DNA of 5,030 bases from Thermoflexales bacterium (GTDB lineage: Bacteria > Chloroflexota > Anaerolineae > Fen-1058), in assembly GCA_016931085.1 (NCBI GenBank), contig JAFGFO010000364.1, positions 1 to 5,030 of the forward strand, read 5' to 3'. Below are positions 1-4,903 of the stretch, piece by piece; position 1 is the first letter of the stretch; every line of letters starts with the position of its first letter. The notes beneath the pieces are model-generated. The model was not told the DNA's origin and ran no database searches. It saw only the letters and a list, made by a program, of their open reading frames with translations. The position numbers and the translations under genes are program-made.

Positions 1-1
1 C

Positions 2-421
2 GCCGACCACACCGCCGGTTACACCATCGCCCCCGAAATCCTCGGCGTGAGCGGCAAGCAAGACCCGCTCAGCCCGGAGGGCAAGGCCGCCTTGAGCCGC
101 GCTTTCCAGGCCACTACCGCCTTTATCGACTCGGTCGGCCACTGCCTCTTCATCGCCTTTGCCATCCTGGATATCCCCAGCGGCTTCCAGGGCATGGTCG
201 ACGAGGTGAACGGCATGCTGGGCGCCAACTATGTCGGCGACGATGTGTACAAGCTGGGCGCCGACATCTTGCGCAAGGAACGCGCCTTTAACGAGGCGGC
301 CGGCTTTGGCAAGATGCACGACCGCGTGCCCGAGTTTATGAAGTACGAAAAGCTCCCGCCGCACAACCAGGTCTTTGACGTTCCTGACGAGGCCCTGGAC
401 GCCGTCTTTGGCGAACTGTAA
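2..421 (+). CDS. Aldehyde:ferredoxin oxidoreductase, C-terminal part (5' end outside window)
   Basis: This is the last 139 residues of a tungsten-dependent aldehyde:ferredoxin oxidoreductase, entering from the left edge in frame 2. The family oxidises aldehydes (or reduces carboxylic acids) with a W-bis-pyranopterin centre and a [4Fe-4S] cluster, in the cytoplasm, using ferredoxin. The visible part begins with ADHTAGYTIAPEILG, the typical 'GADHTAGY' segment of the family. At fragment residues 43-48 it has DSVGHC, which matches the DxxGxC motif known to contact the pterin and give the fourth cluster cysteine. The remaining helices (VYKLGADILRKERAFNEAAG, then the KLPPHNQVFD tail) look like an intact AOR C-terminus, and the stop is TAA. 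The next gene is a radical SAM maturase typical of AOR loci, which supports the call. Substrate class within the family cannot be told from this piece. Confidence 0.93.
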   Translation, partial: ADHTAGYTIAPEILGVSGKQDPLSPEGKAALSRAFQATTAFIDSVGHCLFIAFAILDIPSGFQGMVDEVNGMLGANYVGDDVYKLGADILRKERAFNEAAGFGKMHDRVPEFMKYEKLPPHNQVFDVPDEALDAVFGEL

Positions 422-434
422 AGAACGAGCTTGA

Positions 435-467
435 AGGTGCAACGCACTTGCAAAGTGCGTTGCACCT
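435..467. repeat. Perfect 15-bp hairpin between AOR and maturase
   Basis: AGGTGCAACGCACTT (435-449) is exactly complementary to AAGTGCGTTGCACCT (453-467), leaving a 3-nt GCA loop. It lies 13 nt behind the AOR stop and ends 17 nt before the maturase ATG. The bases that follow (ATTTGTGTGTG) are not a good U-tract, so this is a weak candidate for a full intrinsic terminator. It fits better as an mRNA 3'-end stabiliser, an attenuator, or a dispersed palindromic (REP-like) element. It shares length and end motif with the palindrome at 4904-4934. Confidence 0.85.
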
Positions 468-484
468 ATTTGTGTGTGAAAGCC

Positions 485-1672
485 ATGCCTAAAGCCATCC
501 TTGGCCAAGACGGCAGCCTCAAGCTGCCTGATGCGCTTGTGCAGCGGCAGCGCCTATCCCCTGGACTCGAATGCTGGGTCAACCAGCGGAACGGCGCCGT
601 CATCCTGCTGCCGCGCCTGCCCGACCTGCGCAAGCTCTACGTGGAGCCGACCACGGCCTGCAACCTCAACTGCAGCACGTGCATTCGCAACGTGTGGGAG
701 GACCCCAATTCTCACATGACGCTGGACACTTTTGGCCGGGTGATGGAGGGGACGCAGGCGTTCCCCGATCTGCAGCGGGTGGTCTTTAGCGGCCTTGGCG
801 AGCCTCTGCTGCACCCGCATATTTTGGACATGGTGAGCATGGTGCGCGAGCGGGACCTGGCTGTCACCATCGGTTCCAATGGTTTGCTCTTGAACGAGGC
901 CGTGGCGCGCGAGTTGGTGAGCCTGGGCGTCGATCGCCTGGTCATCTCGCTGGATGGCGTCAAGCCGGAGACCTACGCCGGCGTGCGCGGCGCGGCCATG
1001 GCCAAGGTCTTGGACAACATTCGCGGCCTGAACGAAGCCAAGCGCGAGCTGGCCTCCCTGACGCCGGCCCTGGGGATCGAGTTCGTCGCGCTCAAGAGCA
1101 ACATCGCCGAGCTGGCCGAGCTGAGCAGCCTGGCCTCGCGGCTGGGCGCGACGCGCGTGTTGGTCAGCAACGTGCTGGCCTATACGGACGAGATGCGTGA
1201 CGAAATCCTATACGGTTACGAGCCTCGCCCGCCTTTTAGCGCCGGCAGTTGGCCGGTCAAGGCCGACGCCTGGGTGATGTGGGGCACGCTGGACCTGCCC
1301 CGCATGCACTGGGGGGCGGAGCAGCGCTGCCGCTTTGTGCAGGATCGAGCGGCGGTGGTGAGGTGGGATGGCCACGTCTCTCCCTGCTACCCGCTGCTGC
1401 ATACCTACAGTTACTTGACCATCGACGGGCGGCGCAAGCAAGTCACCCCTTACAGCCTGGGTGATGTCAAGGACCAGTCGTTGCTGGAGATTTGGACTTC
1501 CGAGGACTATAGCCATTTCCGCAGCGAGGTGCTCGACTTTCACTTTCCCTCCTGCCCCGACTGTGACCTGCGCGACACGTGTGACCTGCGGGAGAGAAAC
1601 GAGGGCTGTTGGGGCTGGAATCCCTCTTGTGCTGATTGCCTGTGGGCTCAGGACATCATCCGCTGTCCCTAA
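485..1672 (+). CDS. Radical SAM/SPASM maturase for tungsten-cofactor oxidoreductase
   Basis: This is a 395-residue radical SAM protein that resembles the 'tungsten cofactor oxidoreductase radical SAM maturase' family found next to AOR genes. Residues 1-45 look like a small SpoVT/AbrB-like beta domain (MPKAILGQDGSLKLP). The radical SAM core follows, with cluster motif CNLNCSTC (C59, C63, C66), the glycine-rich FSGLGEP (101-107) that binds SAM, TIGSNG (128-133) and SLDGV (155-159). The C-terminal SPASM/twitch-like region is cysteine-rich: C282, C301 in WDGHVSPC, then C357, C360, C366, C375, C382, C385 and C394. These can bind auxiliary Fe-S clusters. The reading frame is also open back to a TTG at 431, but that stretch encodes the 435-467 hairpin. 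The ATG at 485 gives the family-like MPKA start, so I chose it, although no strong Shine-Dalgarno is visible. The role in maturing the upstream AOR is inferred from family and position; the reaction is not established by the sequence. Confidence 0.9.
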   Translation: MPKAILGQDGSLKLPDALVQRQRLSPGLECWVNQRNGAVILLPRLPDLRKLYVEPTTACNLNCSTCIRNVWEDPNSHMTLDTFGRVMEGTQAFPDLQRVVFSGLGEPLLHPHILDMVSMVRERDLAVTIGSNGLLLNEAVARELVSLGVDRLVISLDGVKPETYAGVRGAAMAKVLDNIRGLNEAKRELASLTPALGIEFVALKSNIAELAELSSLASRLGATRVLVSNVLAYTDEMRDEILYGYEPRPPFSAGSWPVKADAWVMWGTLDLPRMHWGAEQRCRFVQDRAAVVRWDGHVSPCYPLLHTYSYLTIDGRRKQVTPYSLGDVKDQSLLEIWTSEDYSHFRSEVLDFHFPSCPDCDLRDTCDLRERNEGCWGWNPSCADCLWAQDIIRCP

Positions 1673-1712
1673 TTAACAATTAATAATTAACAATTAATAA
1701 TTAACAATTAAA
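1671..1712. repeat. Heptamer tandem array AATTAAY, six units
   Basis: The array has six consecutive 7-nt units: AATTAAC, AATTAAT, AATTAAC, AATTAAT, AATTAAC, AATTAAA. It can equally be read as three 14-nt units. It starts inside the TAA stop of the maturase and ends directly before the TTG that begins the next reading frame. A second array of the same unit is at 3238-3272. It is far more AT-rich than the surrounding genes. Confidence 0.92.
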
Positions 1713-1979
1713 TTGATCGTTTACGTTAAATTGTTCGCCAACCTGGCTAAAAGCGTCTCTGGGCCACTTCTAGATCACCATCCCCAGCCCATTCGCGCCG
1801 GCGCACGCCTGGAGGTGGATCTTCCGGCCGGCAGCTCTCTCAGCGAGCTGGTCGATTACCTGGGCTTGCCGTCCGAGCTGGTCAAGCATACCTTTGTCAA
1901 CGGCAGGGCTAAAGAGTTGAATCATCGCTTGGAGCCTGGCGACGAGGTAGGCATTTTCCCCCCCATCGGAGGGGGCTAA
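1713..1979 (+). CDS. MoaD/ThiS-like sulfur carrier protein with C-terminal GG
   Basis: This 88-residue protein resembles the ubiquitin-like (beta-grasp) MoaD/ThiS family. MoaD proteins carry a thiocarboxylate on their terminal glycine and donate sulfur during dithiolene formation in molybdopterin, the precursor of both Mo and W cofactors. Seen here are the N-terminal beta strand (IVYVKLFANLAK), the LPAGSSLSELVDYLGLP helix region, a FVNGRAK turn, and the GDEVGIFPPIGGG ending, where the diglycine needed for adenylation and thiocarboxylation is intact. There is no ATG. The only usable start close to the expected N-terminus is TTG at 1713, because the frame is closed by TAA at 1698-1700. No Shine-Dalgarno precedes it, since the heptamer array occupies that position. 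Next to an AOR, a role in tungstopterin synthesis is likely; a ThiS-like or protein-modifier role is the alternative. Confidence 0.85.
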   Translation: MIVYVKLFANLAKSVSGPLLDHHPQPIRAGARLEVDLPAGSSLSELVDYLGLPSELVKHTFVNGRAKELNHRLEPGDEVGIFPPIGGG

Positions 1980-2049
1980 GGCCGTCTGTTTTGATGATCC
2001 TACCTTGTGTCCTCAGTGTACTTTGTGGTGTTGAAGGTTATCCGGTCTT

Positions 2050-2859
2050 ATGACTGACTCTGACGCTTTTGCTCGCTTCCTGGATCTCTTCAGTGGCCAG
2101 GCGGCGGACGATTTGCCCGTCTACCTGGGCTTTGCCCAACGCACGGGTGGGCCGGTATTGGAGTTAGGCTGCGGAACGGGGCGCGTCTTGCTGGCCCTGG
2201 CGTGCGAGGGCCTGGAAGTGACGGGTGTGGACCATTCACCGGCCGTGCTGAGCTTGGCCAGGCGCAAGCTTGAGCGGGACGGCCTGAGCGGGCCGGTCGC
2301 GCTGGTGCAGGCGGACGTGCGGGACTTGGATCTGGCGGCCGCGCCTTCCCTGACCCTGGCGGGAGGGAAGGGTGCGGGCAGTGCTCGCCCTTACAGGTTG
2401 GCGATTTGCGCCCAGAACACCTTTTGTCACATGCTCACCGTGGCTGACCAGCTCCGGCTGTTGGGCGCGGCCTATCGCCACCTGGAACCGGGTGGGCTGT
2501 TGGTGTTGGACGTGTTCAACCCCGACCCGGCCGTGTTGGCCGGCGACGAGCGGCGACTGGTGCTGATGGGTGTGACGGTCGATCCGGATACCGGCCACAC
2601 GCTCACCCAGACCATGGCGCGCGACATGAGCGGCGCGGGCGAGCAGATCGAGCACGTCACGCTCTTTGTGGATGAGCTGGACGGCGCGCGCCTGACGGGC
2701 CGCCACGTTTTCCAGTTTGACCTGCGTTACGTCTATCGTTTCGAGCTAGAGCTGCTGCTGGACAAGGCTGGCTTTACACTTGAGGCATTGTACGGCTCGT
2801 ATGAGCTGGATCCCTTTACAGGCGACAGCGAGCGCTTGCTGGCTGTCGCAAGGCGGTGA
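2050..2859 (+). CDS. Class I SAM-dependent methyltransferase, substrate unknown
   Basis: This 269-residue protein has a Rossmann-fold methyltransferase pattern. Motif I is VLELGCGTGRVL (residues 36-47), followed by the acidic ribose-binding residue in VTGVDHS (D61), then VQADVRDLD with D89 near the adenine site. The later ICAQNTFCHM and LEPGGLLVLDVFNPD segments correspond to motifs IV and post-IV strands. Residues about 98-114 form a low-complexity insert (LAGGKGAGSARP) encoded around a DNA hairpin. The ATG at 2050 has a weak AAGG upstream (2034-2037). The stop overlaps a possible GTG of the following MoaD-like gene, so the two are probably translated together. Placement between two MoaD-like genes suggests a link to cofactor or enzyme maturation, but nothing in the sequence names its substrate. 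Confidence 0.85.
   Translation: MTDSDAFARFLDLFSGQAADDLPVYLGFAQRTGGPVLELGCGTGRVLLALACEGLEVTGVDHSPAVLSLARRKLERDGLSGPVALVQADVRDLDLAAAPSLTLAGGKGAGSARPYRLAICAQNTFCHMLTVADQLRLLGAAYRHLEPGGLLVLDVFNPDPAVLAGDERRLVLMGVTVDPDTGHTLTQTMARDMSGAGEQIEHVTLFVDELDGARLTGRHVFQFDLRYVYRFELELLLDKAGFTLEALYGSYELDPFTGDSERLLAVARR
2344..2371. repeat. Inverted repeat inside the methyltransferase gene
   Basis: CCTTCCCT (2344-2351) is complementary to AGGGAAGG (2364-2371). An inner CCC/GGG pair (2354-2356 with 2361-2363) extends the stem past a 2-nt GA bulge to a TGGC loop. It encodes the low-complexity insert of the methyltransferase, at a surface-loop position between motif II/III and motif IV. Confidence 0.6.
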
Positions 2860-2861
2860 AG

Positions 2862-3230
2862 ATGATGACGATCACTATAGACCTTTGGCTTTATGGCCCC
2901 CTGGCGCGTTACGGCGGCGAGGCGGCTCGCCCCAGCCACGCCAACCTGAAAGTAGAGCTGCCGGCCGGCAGCCGGATGCGCGACTTGTTGGCGCACCTGG
3001 CCTTGCCGGGTGAGGAGCGGGGTATCACCTTCATCAACGGCGACCTGTCTGCCATGCCTGGAGTGCAGCCTGACCTTGATCACGTGCTGGAGGATGGCGA
3101 CCGGGTGGCTTTGTTCCACTTGCGCAGCATGTGGCCGGCGCAGTACCGCGATGGGATTGCGTTGGCGCCTGGCCTGGCGCGCATGACGGCTGACGAGGAA
3201 ATTAACCTTCGTCGCCACGCGCCTCTGTGA
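2862..3230 (+). CDS. MoaD/ThiS-family beta-grasp protein without the GG tail
   Basis: This protein of about 122 residues aligns by eye with the sulfur carrier at 1713-1979. LKVELPAGSRMRDLLAHLALP matches LEVDLPAGSSLSELVDYLGLP, FINGDL matches FVNGRA, and EDGDRVALF matches EPGDEVGIF. Where the carrier ends in PPIGGG, this one continues with HLRSMWPAQYRDG and about 25 further residues, and has no diglycine. It therefore cannot be thiocarboxylated at a terminal GG unless it is processed, and no GG is present to expose. The ATG at 2862 lies 8 nt behind the AAGG core (2850-2853). GTG 2856 and ATG 2865 are alternatives. GTG 2856 would overlap the methyltransferase stop (GTGA). Coupled expression with the methyltransferase is likely. 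It could be a regulatory or structural partner, or belong to a distinct beta-grasp subfamily. Confidence 0.8.
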   Translation: MMTITIDLWLYGPLARYGGEAARPSHANLKVELPAGSRMRDLLAHLALPGEERGITFINGDLSAMPGVQPDLDHVLEDGDRVALFHLRSMWPAQYRDGIALAPGLARMTADEEINLRRHAPL

Positions 3231-3237
3231 TTTAAAT

Positions 3238-3272
3238 AATTAACAATTAACAATTAATAATTAACAATTAAT
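3238..3272. repeat. Heptamer tandem array AATTAAY, five units
   Basis: The array has five consecutive units: AATTAAC, AATTAAC, AATTAAT, AATTAAC, AATTAAT. It begins 7 nt after the stop of the second MoaD-like gene, with TTTAAAT in between. The unit order differs from the array at 1671-1712, as expected from slippage or unequal exchange. It ends just before the tRNA promoter. Confidence 0.92.
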
Positions 3273-3278
3273 TCCTTC

Positions 3279-3307
3279 TTGTCAAAATCGCCGGCTTGTG
3301 GTATGCT
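3279..3307 (+). promoter_or_regulatory. Sigma70-type promoter of the tRNA-Gly gene
   Basis: TTGTCA (3279-3284, one mismatch to TTGACA) and TATGCT (3302-3307) are separated by exactly 17 nt. A TGG directly before the -10 box gives an extended -10. The predicted start near 3314 lies a few nt before the mature tRNA 5' end at 3318. Confidence 0.7.
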
Positions 3308-3317
3308 TGCTGTGTAT

Positions 3318-3389
3318 GCGGGTGTGGCGCAGTGGTAGCGCAACTGCTTCCCAAGCAGTGAGTCGTGGGTTCGAATCCCATCACCCGCT
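3318..3389 (+). tRNA. tRNA-Gly, anticodon CCC
   Basis: A complete 72-nt cloverleaf can be drawn. The acceptor GCGGGTG (3318-3324) pairs fully with CACCCGC (3382-3388), with discriminator T3389. The D arm is GCGC-AGTGGTA-GCGC. The anticodon stem ACTGC/GCAGT encloses the loop TTCCCAA with anticodon CCC (3350-3352). There is a 5-nt variable loop, and the T arm is GTGGG-TTCGAAT-CCCAT. The 3' CCA is not encoded, so it must be added by tRNA nucleotidyltransferase. It reads GGG glycine codons. Confidence 0.97.
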
Positions 3390-3401
3390 CTTTGTATAGA
3401 T

Positions 3402-3501
3402 TTGCATTCTCTTGCGAGATTTTTGGCCCGCCACTCCGATGGCGCGTTAGACGCCCCAAAACCCCCGTTTTCAGCCCCTTTTTGCCCCCATCTCGCCATA
3501 G
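3402..3501. repeat. Structured intergenic repeat, copy 1 (behind tRNA)
   Basis: This element starts 13 nt after the tRNA. It aligns with 4437-4519 over 83 positions with 11 mismatches, plus a 17-nt extra piece (3429-3445) that itself contains CGCCA/TGGCG. The conserved ends are TTGCATTCTCTTGCGAG (3402-3418) and CTCGCCATAG (3492-3501). GCGAGAT (3414-3420) pairs with ATCTCGC (3490-3496). A short TCTC-TTGC-GAGA stem followed by TTTTT (3408-3424) could act as a weak terminator for the tRNA transcript. A fragment of the left end, CATTCTCTTGC, recurs at 3508-3518. Confidence 0.85.
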
Positions 3502-3522
3502 AATGAACATTCTCTTGCCCCA

Positions 3523-3551
3523 TTGTTTTACTGGCCAAGGTGGTGTATAAT
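3523..3551 (+). promoter_or_regulatory. Promoter of the toxin-antitoxin operon
   Basis: TTGTTT (3523-3528) and a perfect TATAAT (3546-3551) are spaced by 17 nt. The predicted start is near 3558, leaving a leader of only about 11 nt before the ATG. Such operons are usually repressed by their own antitoxin, but I see no clear operator palindrome over the -10 box. Confidence 0.7.
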
Positions 3552-3557
3552 CAAAGC

Positions 3558-3564
3558 AAGGAGG
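3558..3564 (+). promoter_or_regulatory. Strong Shine-Dalgarno of the antitoxin gene
   Basis: AAGGAGG lies 4 nt before the ATG at 3569. It is the strongest ribosome binding site in the window and fixes that start. High antitoxin translation relative to the overlapping downstream toxin would fit the usual stoichiometry. Confidence 0.8.
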
Positions 3565-3568
3565 CAAC

Positions 3569-3889
3569 ATGGCAATTGCTGATAACCTGCTTGAAGAACG
3601 TGATCTGATCGGTTGGCAGCTTCGCCAACTGGTAGCAAGCGGCTTGTATCCGGACGAGCAAGCCGTGCTACGTAATGCTCTCCAGGCGCTCTTTCAGGTC
3701 CACCCCCGTACGAAGACCGCCATGATCATCAGTGCCTATGAGAGGGGAGACATTAGCCTGGGCCGCGCAGCCGTGCTCTTGGGCATTTCTCAAGAAGAGA
3801 TGAAAGACATTCTGCGTGAGGCTGGCGCTCAAATTCAGCTTGGACCACGGACGGCCGAAGAGTGTATAGAGGACGTGCGTTATGCCTGA
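3569..3889 (+). CDS. UPF0175-type antitoxin
   Basis: This 106-residue protein is predicted to be the antitoxin of a type II toxin-antitoxin pair. Residues 50-91 (TAMIISAYERGDISLGRAAVLLGISQEEMKDILREAG) have the UPF0175 pattern: a short helix, 'G-x-I-S-L-G-R-A-A-x-L-L-G-I-S' helix-turn-helix, and a recognition-like helix. Residues 10-43 (LVASGLYPDEQAVLRNALQALFQ) resemble the helix part of a ribbon-helix-helix/ParD-like segment, which could add DNA binding or dimerisation. The C-terminal segment after residue 92 is the likely toxin-binding tail. The stop overlaps the toxin start by 8 nt (ATGCCTGA), so the two are translationally coupled. UPF0175 genes are known to sit directly upstream of DUF3368 PIN-domain genes. 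A stand-alone transcription regulator is the less likely alternative. Confidence 0.8.
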   Translation: MAIADNLLEERDLIGWQLRQLVASGLYPDEQAVLRNALQALFQVHPRTKTAMIISAYERGDISLGRAAVLLGISQEEMKDILREAGAQIQLGPRTAEECIEDVRYA

Positions 3890-4412
3890 GCCTGATCAGC
3901 AGCAGATCAAGTTTGTTTTTGACACCACACTTTTATCCAACTTTGCGGCTGTGAGCCAGGTGGTCTTGCTGGAACAATTGTACAAAGGCCAGGCTTGCAC
4001 AACACTCATGGTTGTCGAAGAGCTTGAACGTGGCATCTACGCAGGATATCGTTGGCTGCAGGCAGTTGAAGAGATATTGACGCCTTTACGTCCGACCGGC
4101 TGGTTGCCCATCCTTGCTTTAGAGGCGGCTGAAGAAAAAAGGTTGTACGCCGAGTTGGCGCCGCCGCTTGGCCCGGGTGAAGCAGCGTGTCTGGCAGTAG
4201 CGTTTGTGCGCGGGCTGACCCTGGGCAGTGACGACTGGGCAGCCCGGGACGCAGCGAAAGGGCGACACGTGCGGTTAACGGGCACGCTTGGCATCCTTAT
4301 TCGGGCAGTGCGTGAAGGTCATTGGTCACTGGACATGGCTAACAGTGTCCTGGCACAAATGATCGCCAAGCGCTATCGTTCACCTGTTGATAGGCTGAAC
4401 GACCTGGTTTGA
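3882..4412 (+). CDS. DUF3368-type PIN-domain toxin (predicted RNase)
   Basis: This 176-residue protein has a PIN-like layout. FVFDTTLLSNF puts the first acidic residue at D14 with S19/N20 after it. VVEELERG follows with E46/E47, then GPGEAACLAVA with E100, and GSDDWAARDAA with D117/D118 and D123. These acidic residues would bind Mg2+/Mn2+ for endoribonuclease activity, as in VapC-like toxins. The GEAxxLAxA and SDDxxAR patterns are typical of DUF3368 proteins. It starts inside the antitoxin gene (8-nt overlap), without a good ribosome binding site of its own, which suggests coupling. Length is typical, and all catalytic positions appear present, so it is probably active. The RNA target cannot be predicted. 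Confidence 0.82.
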   Translation: MPEPDQQQIKFVFDTTLLSNFAAVSQVVLLEQLYKGQACTTLMVVEELERGIYAGYRWLQAVEEILTPLRPTGWLPILALEAAEEKRLYAELAPPLGPGEAACLAVAFVRGLTLGSDDWAARDAAKGRHVRLTGTLGILIRAVREGHWSLDMANSVLAQMIAKRYRSPVDRLNDLV

Positions 4413-4436
4413 TCGGTCTCGCCCGGCCAGCGCATC

Positions 4437-4519
4437 TTGCATTCTCTTGCGAGTTTTTTGGCCGTTATCTGCCTCAAACGGCCCGTTTTCAGCTCCTTTT
4501 TGCCTCCAACTCGCCATAG
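4437..4519. repeat. Structured intergenic repeat, copy 2 (behind toxin)
   Basis: This copy starts 25 nt after the toxin stop, in the same orientation as copy 1. The left end is TTGCATTCTCTTGCGAG (4437-4453), followed by T6; the right end is CTCGCCATAG (4510-4519). GCGAGTT (4449-4455) pairs with AACTCGC (4508-4514). An inner 7-bp stem GGCCGTT (4460-4466) / AACGGCC (4477-4483) is followed by CGTTTTC, so it could end transcription from the toxin operon. Copy 1 has a different inner hairpin. Confidence 0.85.
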
Positions 4520-4565
4520 TTTGTCCCTTCTATTCGAGGCGAGGCAGCGTAATCTCGCTTGCACG

Positions 4566-4814
4566 TCAGGGCCGAGCCCCCAGGTTGATAGAGATCGCAA
4601 TGTGCTGATCGTCGTCGTGAAAGGTGAACACAGTCCCGCCAGGCAAGGCAGGGGGAAAGACAAAGACGCCGTCCAGCATAGCAGGCGGCTTGTTGCTATA
4701 GACATCCCCTCCCATCTTGGCAGCGCCGTTAGTGATGATATGATCGTAGCGCCGGCCGAGGTTGTCGGTCAGGTACATGTTTGGGTATTCGCTGTAAGCG
4801 GTTGAAATGACCCG
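4566..4814 (-). pseudogene. 3' remnant of an unidentified gene
   Basis: Read on the minus strand, this is an 82-residue open stretch closed upstream by TAA (4815-4817) and ending at TGA (4566-4568). It contains YPNMYLTDNLGRRYDHI, then GVFVFPPALPGGTVFTFHDDD, and the final strand IAISINLGARP. The pattern resembles the C-terminal beta strands of DUF4352-like immunoglobulin-fold extracellular domains (D-N-x-G-x-x-Y, F-x-F-P-P, F-x-F-x-D-D-D). A Met at 4776-4778 exists, but a start there would cut into the domain, there is no ribosome binding site, and no upstream domain, signal peptide or lipobox is in frame. I read it as a truncated, decayed gene end. An intact short gene is possible but less likely. 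Confidence 0.5.
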
Positions 4815-4856
4815 TTAATGACCCCCGGCGCTATAACGCTAAATCGTTGCTCATGA

Positions 4857-4885
4857 TTGACAGACACCCTTTTCTGTTGTATGAT
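4857..4885 (+). promoter_or_regulatory. Near-consensus sigma70 promoter pointing right
   Basis: A perfect TTGACA (4857-4862), a 17-nt spacer and TATGAT (4880-4885, one mismatch to TATAAT). The start would be near 4892, and the transcript would run through the 4904-4934 palindrome and out of the window. No recognised gene lies downstream within view. Confidence 0.6.
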
Positions 4886-4903
4886 GATTATGCGATAAGT
4901 CGC

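Noticed and set aside
431..484. TTG start at 431 for the maturase
   Set aside because: The added 18 residues encode the perfect hairpin, and the family-like N-terminus starts at ATG 485.
3090..3230. Frameshift hiding a GG terminus in the second MoaD-like gene
   Set aside because: Neither alternative frame gives a PP-x-x-GG ending after the VALF strand, so the GG-less tail appears genuine.
1671..3272. CRISPR-like array from the AATTAAY units
   Set aside because: The units are 7 nt, contiguous and without spacers, so this is a simple tandem repeat.
3375..3389. tRNA 3' end as attachment site for an integrated element
   Set aside because: No second copy of the tRNA 3' end was found further right, and there is no integrase in the window. 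The direct repeat starts outside the tRNA.
3254..3570. Two minus-strand open frames across the tRNA, one containing GFEPTTHCLGSSCATTAPHP
   Set aside because: This is the antisense translation of the tRNA-Gly gene plus the intergenic repeat, a well-known type of false protein.
4373..4705. Minus-strand open frame over repeat copy 2 with KKLARECKM
   Set aside because: The residues come from translating the repeat; copy 1 gives a similar KNLARECKS string in its own false frame. No ribosome binding site or domain is present.
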